Positions 8,940-17,793 of a stretch of 64,000 nucleotides of DNA are shown here, piece by piece (the stretch's first letter is position 1; every line of letters starts with the position of its first letter). The DNA is from Sphingorhabdus pulchriflava (lineage in GTDB: Bacteria; Pseudomonadota; Alphaproteobacteria; Sphingomonadales; Sphingomonadaceae). A model generated the notes under the pieces. That model searched no databases, had not been told where the DNA came from, and saw only the letters and a program-made list of their open reading frames with translations. The position numbers were made by a program, and so were the translations under genes. Location of the stretch: positions 248,001 through 312,000 of the forward strand of contig NZ_QRGP01000001.1 in assembly GCF_003367235.1 (NCBI RefSeq). The letters are read 5' to 3'.

Positions 8940-10442
8940 TCAGCCCTTAAATAGCCGCTGCCGCAGGCTTTGCCCTCCAAAAGAAACGACTTCGCTCCCA
9001 CCATGCCCTAGCGATATCGCCAAACGATCCAATCGTCGCTCGACCGAACCGCTGCGAAGACGTGCAAAATCGCCGTTCAGGGTAAGCTGTAGCTTGCCGG
9101 CATCGGCTTCAAATCGGCTTTCGGTCAAAGCTGCGCCAGATCCGCCATCGAGCCGCAATGCGAGCCGGATTGCGAGTCCCCACTGCATTGCTTTCATCAG
9201 TTCCCTATGCTCGGCAAGCTGCAACAAAATAGTCGGCCAGCTGTTTTTTTGGCCATGAGCCGCCATCAGTGCAGCGGCCAAAATGGCTCTTTCGTGCGGT
9301 CCGATACTTGGCCAGCTGCCATCGAGAGCAAAGTTCAAAGAATGGGTGGCACGATATTCCGGGCTGACCTGCCATGCGCTGTCAGCCAGCAGGCAGGCAC
9401 ATTGGCGCAGCCGTTCCATTTCTGGCGAGTCAGTCGTAAACAGAGGTGCAATCCAATCGGCCAATGCGTCTCCATGATAGGAAAATCGGGACAGCCGCTT
9501 ACCTTCGAAACGGACGGCAGCAATAAGCGGGTCTTCGCGCTGCTCGGCTTTCTTGAGCTTGCCGAATAACAGGCCTTCACGAATGCCCGATATACTGGTC
9601 AGGAAATGGGAGGGTTGGAACAGCCGCGCGATGCCAGCAAGTAAAGACGTGGCATCAGGTAACGCAGCCATTCGTCCGCTCGGTACCACCTTGGTTTCTG
9701 CGACGGCTGTCGCGTTGCGCGTGAGTTCAAGCAGGTCGGCAGGTGCCTCACTCGGCAGGCGATAGTTGGACAAGACGGCCAACGGAAATTCGGTTACAAA
9801 CATGTGCAAGCGCGCCAGTGATCGCCATGACCCGCCGATGAGGTAAAAAGGAAGGCCAGGTTCAATCAAAAACTTATCGTCACCATTTGCGGTAGTAAGA
9901 TGCTGCTGAATATGTTGCGCGACCTGCTTGGCAGCCATGTTCCGGAATTCGCCAATTCGCAAAGTGCCGAGTGGCAGTGATACACTCTCTTTGAGTTGGC
10001 CATTTTTAATGCGGACCAGTTCAAGACTACCCCCGCCCAGATCGCCCACATAGCCATCGGCATCGGGGTGTTCGCTGATGATACCCATGCCGGATGCCAG
10101 TGCCTCTGCCTGCCCATCGATTACATCTATTTTGATGCCCAGTTTGGCGGCGCGCTTTACAAGCTCTGGTCCATTTCTGGCTTCACGTGTTGCTGCTGTG
10201 GCAATTACGCGAAGCCAATCAACCTCCATCATTTCGGCGACGCGGTGCAGTCGTGCAATCGCGCCAACCGCGCGTTCCATCGTATCCTCATCGATTACGC
10301 TGTCGCCGTTCAGGCAGGCACCCAGACTGACCCGGCTTTTTTCGTTGTAGATGGGCACGGGAGACCGGACAGAACCGGCATAGACCACTAGCCGGATCGA
10401 ATTGGAACCGATGTCAATGACCGCGCGGCGGTTTGGCGTCAT
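8940..10442 (-). CDS. ppx: Exopolyphosphatase / pppGpp phosphohydrolase (Ppx/GppA)
   Basis: A 500-residue member of the ASKHA fold that removes terminal phosphate from polyphosphate or converts pppGpp to ppGpp. The nucleotide-binding loop VIDIGSNSIRLVVYAG is at residues 9-24, the second phosphate loop is in VGDLGGGSLELVRI, and a C-terminal HD-like helical region follows. The ATG at 10442 overlaps the ppk stop as ATGA, so kinase and phosphatase are made from one message. Pairing of ppk and ppx is common and points to control of polyphosphate level. Confidence 0.92.
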   Translation of the reverse strand: MTPNRRAVIDIGSNSIRLVVYAGSVRSPVPIYNEKSRVSLGACLNGDSVIDEDTMERAVGAIARLHRVAEMMEVDWLRVIATAATREARNGPELVKRAAKLGIKIDVIDGQAEALASGMGIISEHPDADGYVGDLGGGSLELVRIKNGQLKESVSLPLGTLRIGEFRNMAAKQVAQHIQQHLTTANGDDKFLIEPGLPFYLIGGSWRSLARLHMFVTEFPLAVLSNYRLPSEAPADLLELTRNATAVAETKVVPSGRMAALPDATSLLAGIARLFQPSHFLTSISGIREGLLFGKLKKAEQREDPLIAAVRFEGKRLSRFSYHGDALADWIAPLFTTDSPEMERLRQCACLLADSAWQVSPEYRATHSLNFALDGSWPSIGPHERAILAAALMAAHGQKNSWPTILLQLAEHRELMKAMQWGLAIRLALRLDGGSGAALTESRFEADAGKLQLTLNGDFARLRSGSVERRLDRLAISLGHGGSEVVSFGGQSLRQRLFKG

Positions 10443-12628
10443 CTTTTCCGGACGAGGCGCAATGTGGGCACGTCATTTTCTTCCGCCAAAGCATCACCGC
10501 GACCCGACAAGGACGGGTTGGTCATGAAATATTGGTGGAGATTGAACGGCACCCCTTCGGCCTTTACCCTTTCATAGCGACCGGTAGGCCGCAACATCCA
10601 GCTTTGCTGGTTGTCTAGCAGGTTTGCAACCATAACCTGATCAAGGATCTGGTCGTGGACCGTGGGATTTTCAATGGGCAGCATATATTCAACCCGCCGG
10701 TCAAAATTGCGCGACATCCAGTCGGCTGAAGAAATGAAGACCCGCGCACTGGTATTGGGCAGGTCGGCACCATTGCCAAAGGCCCAGATGCGGCTGTGCT
10801 CCAGGAAACGGCCCACCACCGATTTGACTCTGATACGCGATGACATGCCTTTGACCCCGGGTCGCAAACAGCAGATCCCGCGGACCACAAGGTCGACCTC
10901 AACGCCTGCCTCGCTCGCTTCGTAAAGCTTGTCGATGACGGCCTTGTCGACCAAGGAGTTGAGCTTGGCCCAAATCGCGCCGGATCTGCCTTCCTGCACA
11001 TGGGCAATTTCATCGTCGATCAGCGCCAAAATCTTTTCGCGCAGTCCAAGCGGGCTCATCGTCAGCAATTTCAGGTCGGTCGGCTCGATATAGCCGGTGA
11101 CGAAATTGAAAATCTGCCCGGCATCATGCCCGATGCGGGGGTCTGCGGTGAAAAAGCTGAGGTCGGTGTAAATGCGTGCTGTCACCGGATGGTAATTGCC
11201 GGTGCCGAGGTGACAATAGGTTCGCAATTCCCCATCTTCGCGCCGTACGACCAGCGAAATCTTGGCATGTGTCTTCATGTCGACAAAGCCGTAGACCACT
11301 TGCACACCCGAATTTTCAAGCTGCGCCGCCCAGTGCAGATTCTGCTCTTCGTCAAACCGTGCCTTCAGTTCGACAACTGCGGTAACCGATTTTCCTGCTT
11401 CTGCCGCTTCGCATAATGCCTTGATCACGGCGGACTGCTTGCCGGCCCGATACAGGGTTTGCTTGATGGCGACGACATTGGGATCAAGGGCTGCCTGACG
11501 AAGGAAGTCGAGGACAACGTCAAAACTTTCATAGGGGTGGTGAACGATGATGTCTTTCTGCCGGATTGCGGCGAAGCAATCGCCCTCATGCTCCAATATG
11601 CGTTCGGGAAAGCGTGGCGTGTACGGTGTGAATTTGAGCTCGGGCCGATCCTCGTCGACGAGTTGCGCAAGGTCGCCAATGCCGAGGAAGCCGGCGGTTT
11701 CTGAAATGATGTTGCTGCCGCCGCCCAGTTCGGACCGGATAAGCTGCGCGAGTTCGTCGGGCAGGCCCTTTTCAAACTTCAGCCGGATTACGCGCCCGCG
11801 CCGCCGCCTTTTGATGGCCGTGCGGAAATAGCGGACCAGATCCTCGGCCTCTTCCTCAACCTCGATGTCGCTGTCGCGGATGATGCGGAACGCACCAGCG
11901 GCTATCAGCCGGTGCTCGGGAAACATCTGTCCGACGAACCGCTTGATCAACGCTTCGAGCGTGACAAAGCGGTGGGTGCTGCCAGGGACCCGCACAAAAC
12001 GCTGCAAGGACGATGGTATCAATACAAGCTGCCGTACCGTTTCACCGTCGCTTTTTCGGCGCATATCAAAGATGATGCCAATACCCTGATTGGGAATGAA
12101 CGGGAATGGATGCGCCGGATCGAGCGCCTGCGGTGTCAGCACAGGGAGTATCTGCTCGCGGAAGTGTTTCTCCACCGCCTGCATATGGCTTGCTCCAATG
12201 GCAGACGGGGTTATGACCTTGATACCGTGGAGTTTCAGCTGGCGGCGCAGCGCACGCCACAGTTTTTGTTGCTGCTCCATCAAGGCGTCGGCAGCGGAAA
12301 TGATGGCTGCCAGTTGCTCGCCCGGGGTGCGTCCGTCGATTGAGAGCTCCCCGATCCGGCGCATCTGCTGGCCACGCAAGCCTGCGACGCGGACCATGAA
12401 GAATTCGTCGAGGTTCGATCCGGAGATGGACAGAAAGCGCAGTCGTTCGAGCAAGGGATGGGCGGGGTTTGCCGCTTCTTCAAGCACCCGCTCGTTGAAT
12501 TTCAGCCATGAAAGTTCGCGGTTGAAATAGCGGCGGGCAAGGTCATTCCGGGCGTTTGCCGCGCGTTCCTGGACTTTCCTGCTTTTCAACTTCCGCCCCA
12601 ACTCGATGTTCCTTTTTTTCGGTGGCAT
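10439..12628 (-). CDS. ppk1: Polyphosphate kinase 1
   Basis: A 729-residue PPK1, which reversibly moves the gamma phosphate of ATP onto polyphosphate. The N domain starts with YFNRELSWLKFNERVLEEA; two phospholipase-D-like domains follow. The autophosphorylated histidine is in YCHLGTGNYHPVTARIYTD, and MKTHAKISLVVRRE holds the second conserved histidine. RVFISSADWMSRN and RRVEYMLPI near the end are also invariant in the family. The ATG at 12628 lacks a clear Shine-Dalgarno, but the basic N-terminal extension (PPKKRNIELGRKLKSRK) has no alternative start that keeps the family N-terminus better. Confidence 0.95.
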   Translation of the reverse strand: MPPKKRNIELGRKLKSRKVQERAANARNDLARRYFNRELSWLKFNERVLEEAANPAHPLLERLRFLSISGSNLDEFFMVRVAGLRGQQMRRIGELSIDGRTPGEQLAAIISAADALMEQQQKLWRALRRQLKLHGIKVITPSAIGASHMQAVEKHFREQILPVLTPQALDPAHPFPFIPNQGIGIIFDMRRKSDGETVRQLVLIPSSLQRFVRVPGSTHRFVTLEALIKRFVGQMFPEHRLIAAGAFRIIRDSDIEVEEEAEDLVRYFRTAIKRRRRGRVIRLKFEKGLPDELAQLIRSELGGGSNIISETAGFLGIGDLAQLVDEDRPELKFTPYTPRFPERILEHEGDCFAAIRQKDIIVHHPYESFDVVLDFLRQAALDPNVVAIKQTLYRAGKQSAVIKALCEAAEAGKSVTAVVELKARFDEEQNLHWAAQLENSGVQVVYGFVDMKTHAKISLVVRREDGELRTYCHLGTGNYHPVTARIYTDLSFFTADPRIGHDAGQIFNFVTGYIEPTDLKLLTMSPLGLREKILALIDDEIAHVQEGRSGAIWAKLNSLVDKAVIDKLYEASEAGVEVDLVVRGICCLRPGVKGMSSRIRVKSVVGRFLEHSRIWAFGNGADLPNTSARVFISSADWMSRNFDRRVEYMLPIENPTVHDQILDQVMVANLLDNQQSWMLRPTGRYERVKAEGVPFNLHQYFMTNPSLSGRGDALAEENDVPTLRLVRKR

Positions 12629-12782
12629 GCAATTGTTACACTTTTGCGGCGGTTACTCCGTAGCAGCATCCACTGCACATTTCGCAAAAATCCGTCTGTG
12701 CATACGAAATTACAGTGACGTACCGCATTTGGCACAATAATGCTCTTGTCCATAATTAAGGATATAATCGGGGAGAGTTTTA

Positions 12783-14075
12783 ATGGCCTTGGCACCACAG
12801 GCTTCGAACAGTAGCGACAGCAATTCGGCGGAGGCCGAAGGAAACCATATCGATGCGCCCGAATTACGGCTGTTCGTTATGGCTTTGTTTTTCATTTTTG
12901 GCGGTATTACATCGCTTAACGATGTCATCATTCCGAAACTGAAAGAACTATTCACGCTCAACTACACACAGGCAATGCTGGTGCAGTTCTGCTTTTTTAC
13001 GGCCTATCTCGTCATCGGCATACCAGGCGCGGCGTTGGTCAAGCGTATTGGCTATATGCGCGGGGCGGTTGCGGGCCTGCTGACGATGATGGCGGGTTGC
13101 CTGCTATTCATTCCGGCTTCGCAAACCGCGACTTATGGCGTGTTTCTGTTTGCACTTTTTGTGCTGGCCAGCGGTGTGGTCATCGTTCAGGTTGTTTCGA
13201 ACCCGCTGATCAGTTTGCTGGGCAAGTCAGAGACTGCACATAGCCGCCTGACTTTTGCGCAGGCTTTCAATTCATTGGGCACGACGGTCTTTCCGTTCTT
13301 CGGTGCCATTCTCATTCTGGGTAGTCTTGCTTCGATCAGTGCCGATCAGTTGTCGGGTCCCGAACTTGACGCCTATCGCACTGCGGAAACGCAAGCGATA
13401 GTGAATGGCTATCTGGGCTTGGCCGTCGCGCTGGCAATCGTTGCGGCAGTGGTCTGGATGTTCCGCAACAAGTTGCAGGGTGAAAAGCACGAGGCCAGCA
13501 GCCTGCTCGGTGGTTTCTCGCTGTTGAAGCGTCCGCGCTTTGGCTACGGCGCATTGTGCATCTTCCTTTACGTCGGTGCTGAAGTTTCGATCGGTTCTTT
13601 GATCGTCAACTATTTGATGCAGTCGCATGTGATGGGGCTTCAGGAACAAGCGGCAGGCAAGCTGATTGGTCTTTATTGGGGTGGCGCGATGATCGGTCGT
13701 TTCATCGGCTCGGCAATTCTGCGCATGGTCAGCCCCGGCATGGTGCTGGCGTTCGTGTCGACCGGTGCAATCAGCCTTATCCTGATTTCGACCAACACCA
13801 GCGGAACGGTCTCGGGCTATGCCTTGTTGGCTATCGGCCTGATGAACTCAATCATGTTCCCGACCATCTTTACGCTGGCGTGTGAGAAACTGGGTTCGCG
13901 CGCTGCTGACGGTTCGGGTATTATCAATGTCGCAATCTTCGGCGGTGCAGTGATACCGTTGCTTACCGGTGTCGTTGCTGACGCGACGGGCAGCCTTGCA
14001 GCCGCACTAATCCTGCCAGCAATTTGCTATGCGATCATCGCAGGGTTCGGGATATTTGCCCGGCGTCCGGCCTAA
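12783..14075 (+). CDS. Sugar MFS transporter (FucP/GluP-like)
   Basis: A 430-residue twelve-helix major facilitator of the fucose/glucose/galactose:proton symporter family. The signature FFIFGGITSLNDVIIPKLK in helix 1 and the QFCFFTAYLVIGIPGAALVKR that follows match FucP and GluP closely; FAQAFNSLGTTVFPFFGAI and FLYVGAEVSIGSLIVNYL in later helices are also typical. The start ATG 12783 has GGGGAG 7-12 bases upstream. A roughly 35-residue soluble, acidic N-terminal tail precedes helix 1. It sits alone, convergent with the hyu operon; the stops are two bases apart. Confidence 0.9.
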   Translation: MALAPQASNSSDSNSAEAEGNHIDAPELRLFVMALFFIFGGITSLNDVIIPKLKELFTLNYTQAMLVQFCFFTAYLVIGIPGAALVKRIGYMRGAVAGLLTMMAGCLLFIPASQTATYGVFLFALFVLASGVVIVQVVSNPLISLLGKSETAHSRLTFAQAFNSLGTTVFPFFGAILILGSLASISADQLSGPELDAYRTAETQAIVNGYLGLAVALAIVAAVVWMFRNKLQGEKHEASSLLGGFSLLKRPRFGYGALCIFLYVGAEVSIGSLIVNYLMQSHVMGLQEQAAGKLIGLYWGGAMIGRFIGSAILRMVSPGMVLAFVSTGAISLILISTNTSGTVSGYALLAIGLMNSIMFPTIFTLACEKLGSRAADGSGIINVAIFGGAVIPLLTGVVADATGSLAAALILPAICYAIIAGFGIFARRPA

Positions 14076-14077
14076 AG

Positions 14078-14713
14078 TCACTTGCAACTCTCGAACAGGT
14101 CCAGCGCCTGCGCGAGCGAAATGACCTCTGCATATTTGGCCTGAAGGTCGAAAAGAGTGTTGTCGTGCGGGGTCGGGTGGCGGTCACCACAGGCCTCGCG
14201 GACTACAAAGGGAGCAAAGCCGTGTTGAAGCGCATCTAGCGCAGATGCACGCACACACCCGGACGTGGACAGCCCGGAAATAAGCAAAGTGTCGACACCC
14301 ATGTCGCGCAGCTTCTCATCCAGCGCGGTTCCAAAAAATGCTGAAGCGAACTGCTTGCTAACTACGGTTTCGCCTTCGTGCGGCTGAAGCGTGGGTGGAA
14401 ATAGCCCTAGGGGCGATCCGCGATCAAATGCCTTTAGCGCGGGTATTTTTTGATAGAACAGACCGCCGTCGGCTCCGCCCGGTTCGTACACAACATTGGT
14501 GAAGATCACTGGGATACCTGCCGCCCTTGCTGCGGCGAGCAGACGGATATTGCTGTCCAGCGCATCTTCAACGCCCGCGTAAAGCGGGGAGGCTGGGTCG
14601 AGATACGCCATGACGAAATCGACAATCAACAAAGCTGGCTGCTTGCCAAACTCAAGGTGGCCGTCGAATGCTGCGGTATAATTGGCAGATAGGTCACCGT
14701 CGCCTTGTATCAT
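14078..14713 (-). CDS. Isochorismatase-family cysteine hydrolase (N-carbamoylsarcosine-amidase-like)
   Basis: A 211-residue cysteine hydrolase with an intact triad: Asp32 in ALLIVDFVMAYLDP, Lys120 in ETVVSKQFASAFFG and Cys153 in ISGLSTSGCVRASALDA. The cis-peptide position before the cysteine and the HDNTLFDL end are typical of nicotinamidase and N-carbamoylsarcosine amidohydrolase relatives. It is the last gene of a leftward operon; its ATG overlaps the CoA-transferase stop as TGATG. Next to HyuA/HyuB homologues, an amidase acting on a carbamoyl or ring-opened product is a reasonable guess, since hydantoin routes often end in such an amidase; the substrate is not known. Confidence 0.85.
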   Translation of the reverse strand: MIQGDGDLSANYTAAFDGHLEFGKQPALLIVDFVMAYLDPASPLYAGVEDALDSNIRLLAAARAAGIPVIFTNVVYEPGGADGGLFYQKIPALKAFDRGSPLGLFPPTLQPHEGETVVSKQFASAFFGTALDEKLRDMGVDTLLISGLSTSGCVRASALDALQHGFAPFVVREACGDRHPTPHDNTLFDLQAKYAEVISLAQALDLFESCK

Positions 14714-15903
14714 CAGATTGCGCCAATGGCCTCTAATGCAGCAAGATCGTCGGCGTTCAAGCCCAGTAATTCACCATATATTTCGGCATTGTGCTGCCCC
14801 ACTTTTGCAGGTGCTGCCCGGCGCACACTACTGGGTGTAGCTGACAATTTTGGAAAGGCGCTCTGCATCTTCAGCGGACCGAAGCGTTCGGTTTCAACCT
14901 CAATGATGGCTTCGCGTGCCTTGAAATGCGGGTCGTCGAGCATTTCCGGTGCACGATAGACTCTTCCCGCCGGTATCGAATGGGCGATCATCAGTGCATC
15001 GACTTCGTCGACGGTCAATGTTCGCGTCCACTGATTGATGCGACTATCGAGCTCAATCTGGTTCTCTCCACGTGCAAGATGGGTGGCGTAGCGCGGGTCG
15101 GTTCCAAGCTCGGGTTGCCCCATGGCTTCGGCCAGTCGCTGCCATAGCGAATCTTTGTTCGCCCCGATCATATATTCGCCGTCTTTGCAGCTATAGACAT
15201 TCGACGGCGCAATCCCCGGCAGGAAGGAGCCGGATCGTTCGCGAATGAAACCGCTTCGGTCATATTCCGGCACCAGACCTTCCATGACCTGCAGCACACT
15301 TTCATAAAGAGCCGTATCGACCACCTGGCCTTTGCCGGTCTTTTCGCGGACGTGCAGTGCAGCGAGTACACCCATGCAACCGTAGGTGGCGGTTAAAGTG
15401 TCACCGATAGAAACGCCCATGCGGCTTGGTGGCCGGTCTGGTTCGCCGACAATGTAGCGCCATCCGCCCATAGCTTCGCCAATTCCACCAAAACCGGCCC
15501 GGTCGCTATACGGACCCGTCTGCCCATATCCCGACATGCGCGCGATGATCAGGCCAGGGTTTTCGGCATGGAGCTGTTCGGGGCCAAGACCCCATTTCTC
15601 CATCGTGCCGGGCTTGAAATTCTCGATCAGGATATCGGCTTTTGCAATCAATCTGCGAACCAGATCCTGCCCCTCGGCAATGCGCAAATTGGCGGAAACC
15701 GAACGCTTGTTGCGGGCAATAACTTCCCATTGCACCTTTTCAGCGCCCTGACCCCAGATTCGCATCGGATCGCCTTCGCCGGGCGGCTCTACCTTGATGA
15801 TGTCAGCGCCCATATCACCGAGCAGCTGGCCACAAAACGGCCCGGCAAGCAGTTGCCCAAGTTCAACAACCCTGATGCCTTTTAATGCGCCTGAATTCTC
15901 CAC
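14713..15903 (-). CDS. CaiB/BaiF family III CoA-transferase
   Basis: A 396-residue family III CoA-transferase that moves CoA between acids through an aspartyl-CoA intermediate. It begins GALKGIRVVELGQLLAGPF and continues LGDMGADIIKVEPPGEGD, the standard family N-terminus; the likely catalytic aspartate is in GVSIGDTLTATYGCMG. A longer open frame to 16029 would run back into hyuB; GTG 15903, four bases after the hyuB stop, gives the family N-terminus and is used. Its position after HyuAB suggests that the product of that enzyme is activated as a CoA thioester. Confidence 0.88.
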   Translation of the reverse strand: MENSGALKGIRVVELGQLLAGPFCGQLLGDMGADIIKVEPPGEGDPMRIWGQGAEKVQWEVIARNKRSVSANLRIAEGQDLVRRLIAKADILIENFKPGTMEKWGLGPEQLHAENPGLIIARMSGYGQTGPYSDRAGFGGIGEAMGGWRYIVGEPDRPPSRMGVSIGDTLTATYGCMGVLAALHVREKTGKGQVVDTALYESVLQVMEGLVPEYDRSGFIRERSGSFLPGIAPSNVYSCKDGEYMIGANKDSLWQRLAEAMGQPELGTDPRYATHLARGENQIELDSRINQWTRTLTVDEVDALMIAHSIPAGRVYRAPEMLDDPHFKAREAIIEVETERFGPLKMQSAFPKLSATPSSVRRAAPAKVGQHNAEIYGELLGLNADDLAALEAIGAI

Positions 15904-15907
15904 CCGC

Positions 15908-17782
15908 TTACTCCGCAGCTTCGATGTTCGCCCAGACGGGCTGTATCGGAGCGGGCAGGCCGGTATCAGCCTCACATTGTGATCGCAGGAAATCGATGCC
16001 CGGGCCATAGTTGAACAGCGACAGTTCACCTCGGGTTGCTACCATGGATCCACGGAGCGCATCGGTCGCAGCGGCATCTACTTCGCCATTGTCGTTGGTG
16101 ACAACGCCATAGGCTTTGGCGCCTTCCGGCGTCACCAGTCCTTGCAAAATCTCTTTTGCGACCAGCGCCGGGTCACGCGCTAACGGGTCACCCCAGCCGC
16201 CACCGCCCCAGGTGATGAAGTGCAACTGGTCGCCCTCGTCGACATGGACATCTTCCACCTTGTTGCCGACAATGCTTTGGGTACCGTCGGCTTTTTCCAG
16301 TATCTTGCGCGCACGCATCCCCGGTTCGCCGCCATTGACGCCCCATGGCGGTACGAACCATCGGTCATCATGAATAGAAATTGTTCCGCTCGCGAGGAAA
16401 CGATACGTCATGTGAATTCCGTTGCCGCCACGATGCAGCCCTGCGCCGCCACTATCGGGTTCAGTTTCATAGCGCTCGATCATCAATGGAAAATAACGCT
16501 CGAGAAATTCGTTGGGTACATTGGTGAAACCGGGCCAGAGCGAATGGCCGTCCGGCCCGTCACCTAGCGGACGTCCGGGTATCCCACCGAACCCGATCTG
16601 GAATAGCTGGAACCAGTCGCCCTTTTTGTCATTTCCTGAATAGAAAAGATGTGGTGACGAGGAAAAACCGGCCGCATTCAGGAATTCTGGCGTTTTTTGG
16701 CCCAAAAGCCCGCCTAAAATGTCGAAAATGCGGCCCAGCGCATGGGTGCGACCCGAAAGCGCTGCAGGGAATTTAGGTTTGAGCAGCGACCCTTCGGGGA
16801 TGCGCACATCGATGAGGTCGTAAAAGCCATCGTTGAACAGGATTTGCGGATCAAAGACCATGATCATGTAGATACCGAAGAACATCTTGAACATGTTCTC
16901 ATTGAGGTAAAAATTGATCGAAGCCGCGCTCTGCGGATCTGTTCCGGCGAAATCGAGGATCACCTTTTCGCCCTCGCGCCGCATCGTGCATTTGATCTTG
17001 TAAGGGCCATAGCCCATGCCGTCGTCGCAGATATAATCTTCAAAGCTCACAGGCTCTTCGGCAATGGCCATGCCGATGAGCGCCTTCATCGCACGGTGGT
17101 TGCGGGCGAGCAATTCCTGCGTGGCCGAAACATAAACGTCATCGCCAAATCGCTCAGCCATTTCGATGACGCGTCGAGCCGCCACCCGGCATGAGGCGAT
17201 CAGGGCGTTGAGGTCGGCCTGGCACCAGTCTGGTTTGCGCGTCTGGTGCATGACCAGCTTCATTAGGTCGTCATTATATTCGCCTTTGCGCCAAATTTTG
17301 ACCGGGGGTATGCGGACACCCTCTTCAAAAATCGATCGCGCGTTGATCGGCATCGAACCGACAACCTTGCCGCCAATGTCGCTTTGGTGGCCGAACATCG
17401 CTGTATAGGCGATCAAGCGACCATCCTTGAAAATGGGCAGTAAGACCAACCAGTCATTTGAATGGCTGATGGCCCCTTCACAGCTGTAGGGATCGGACAG
17501 AAAGATCATGTCGCCATCTTCCAATGTTCCGTCAAAGCTCTCCAGGAATCCGCCAATAAAGCTACCAAACTGGCCGACAATCATCTTGCCTGTGTGGTCG
17601 GCGATGAGCGGAAAGGCGTCACCCTGTTCACGGATGCCCGGTGACATCGCAGTGCGCACCAGGGTGGCATCCATTTCGATACGGGCGTTGCGCAAGGCGT
17701 TTTCTATGATGTCGAGCGTGACCGGATCGATGTCGATCTTTTTGAACGGAGTGCTGTTGGTCTGGATGATTGTTGCAGGCAT
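15908..17782 (-). CDS. Hydantoinase B / oxoprolinase-family large subunit (HyuB)
   Basis: A 624-residue HyuB-type subunit. Members with HyuA form ATP-dependent N-methylhydantoinases, 5-oxoprolinases, or the related acetone and acetophenone carboxylases. Visible marks are DPVTLDIIENALRNARIEMD at the start, REQGDAFPLIADHTGKMIVG, the metal and substrate-site stretch FLSDPYSCEGAISHSNDW, and the glycine-rich ITWGGGGWGDPLARDP near the end. ATG 17782 is preceded by GAGGAG seven bases upstream, within the end of hyuA. The partner and reaction class follow from hyuA next door; which cyclic amide or ketone is used is unknown. Confidence 0.9.
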   Translation of the reverse strand: MPATIIQTNSTPFKKIDIDPVTLDIIENALRNARIEMDATLVRTAMSPGIREQGDAFPLIADHTGKMIVGQFGSFIGGFLESFDGTLEDGDMIFLSDPYSCEGAISHSNDWLVLLPIFKDGRLIAYTAMFGHQSDIGGKVVGSMPINARSIFEEGVRIPPVKIWRKGEYNDDLMKLVMHQTRKPDWCQADLNALIASCRVAARRVIEMAERFGDDVYVSATQELLARNHRAMKALIGMAIAEEPVSFEDYICDDGMGYGPYKIKCTMRREGEKVILDFAGTDPQSAASINFYLNENMFKMFFGIYMIMVFDPQILFNDGFYDLIDVRIPEGSLLKPKFPAALSGRTHALGRIFDILGGLLGQKTPEFLNAAGFSSSPHLFYSGNDKKGDWFQLFQIGFGGIPGRPLGDGPDGHSLWPGFTNVPNEFLERYFPLMIERYETEPDSGGAGLHRGGNGIHMTYRFLASGTISIHDDRWFVPPWGVNGGEPGMRARKILEKADGTQSIVGNKVEDVHVDEGDQLHFITWGGGGWGDPLARDPALVAKEILQGLVTPEGAKAYGVVTNDNGEVDAAATDALRGSMVATRGELSLFNYGPGIDFLRSQCEADTGLPAPIQPVWANIEAAE

Positions 17783-17793
17783 GGCGCTACTCC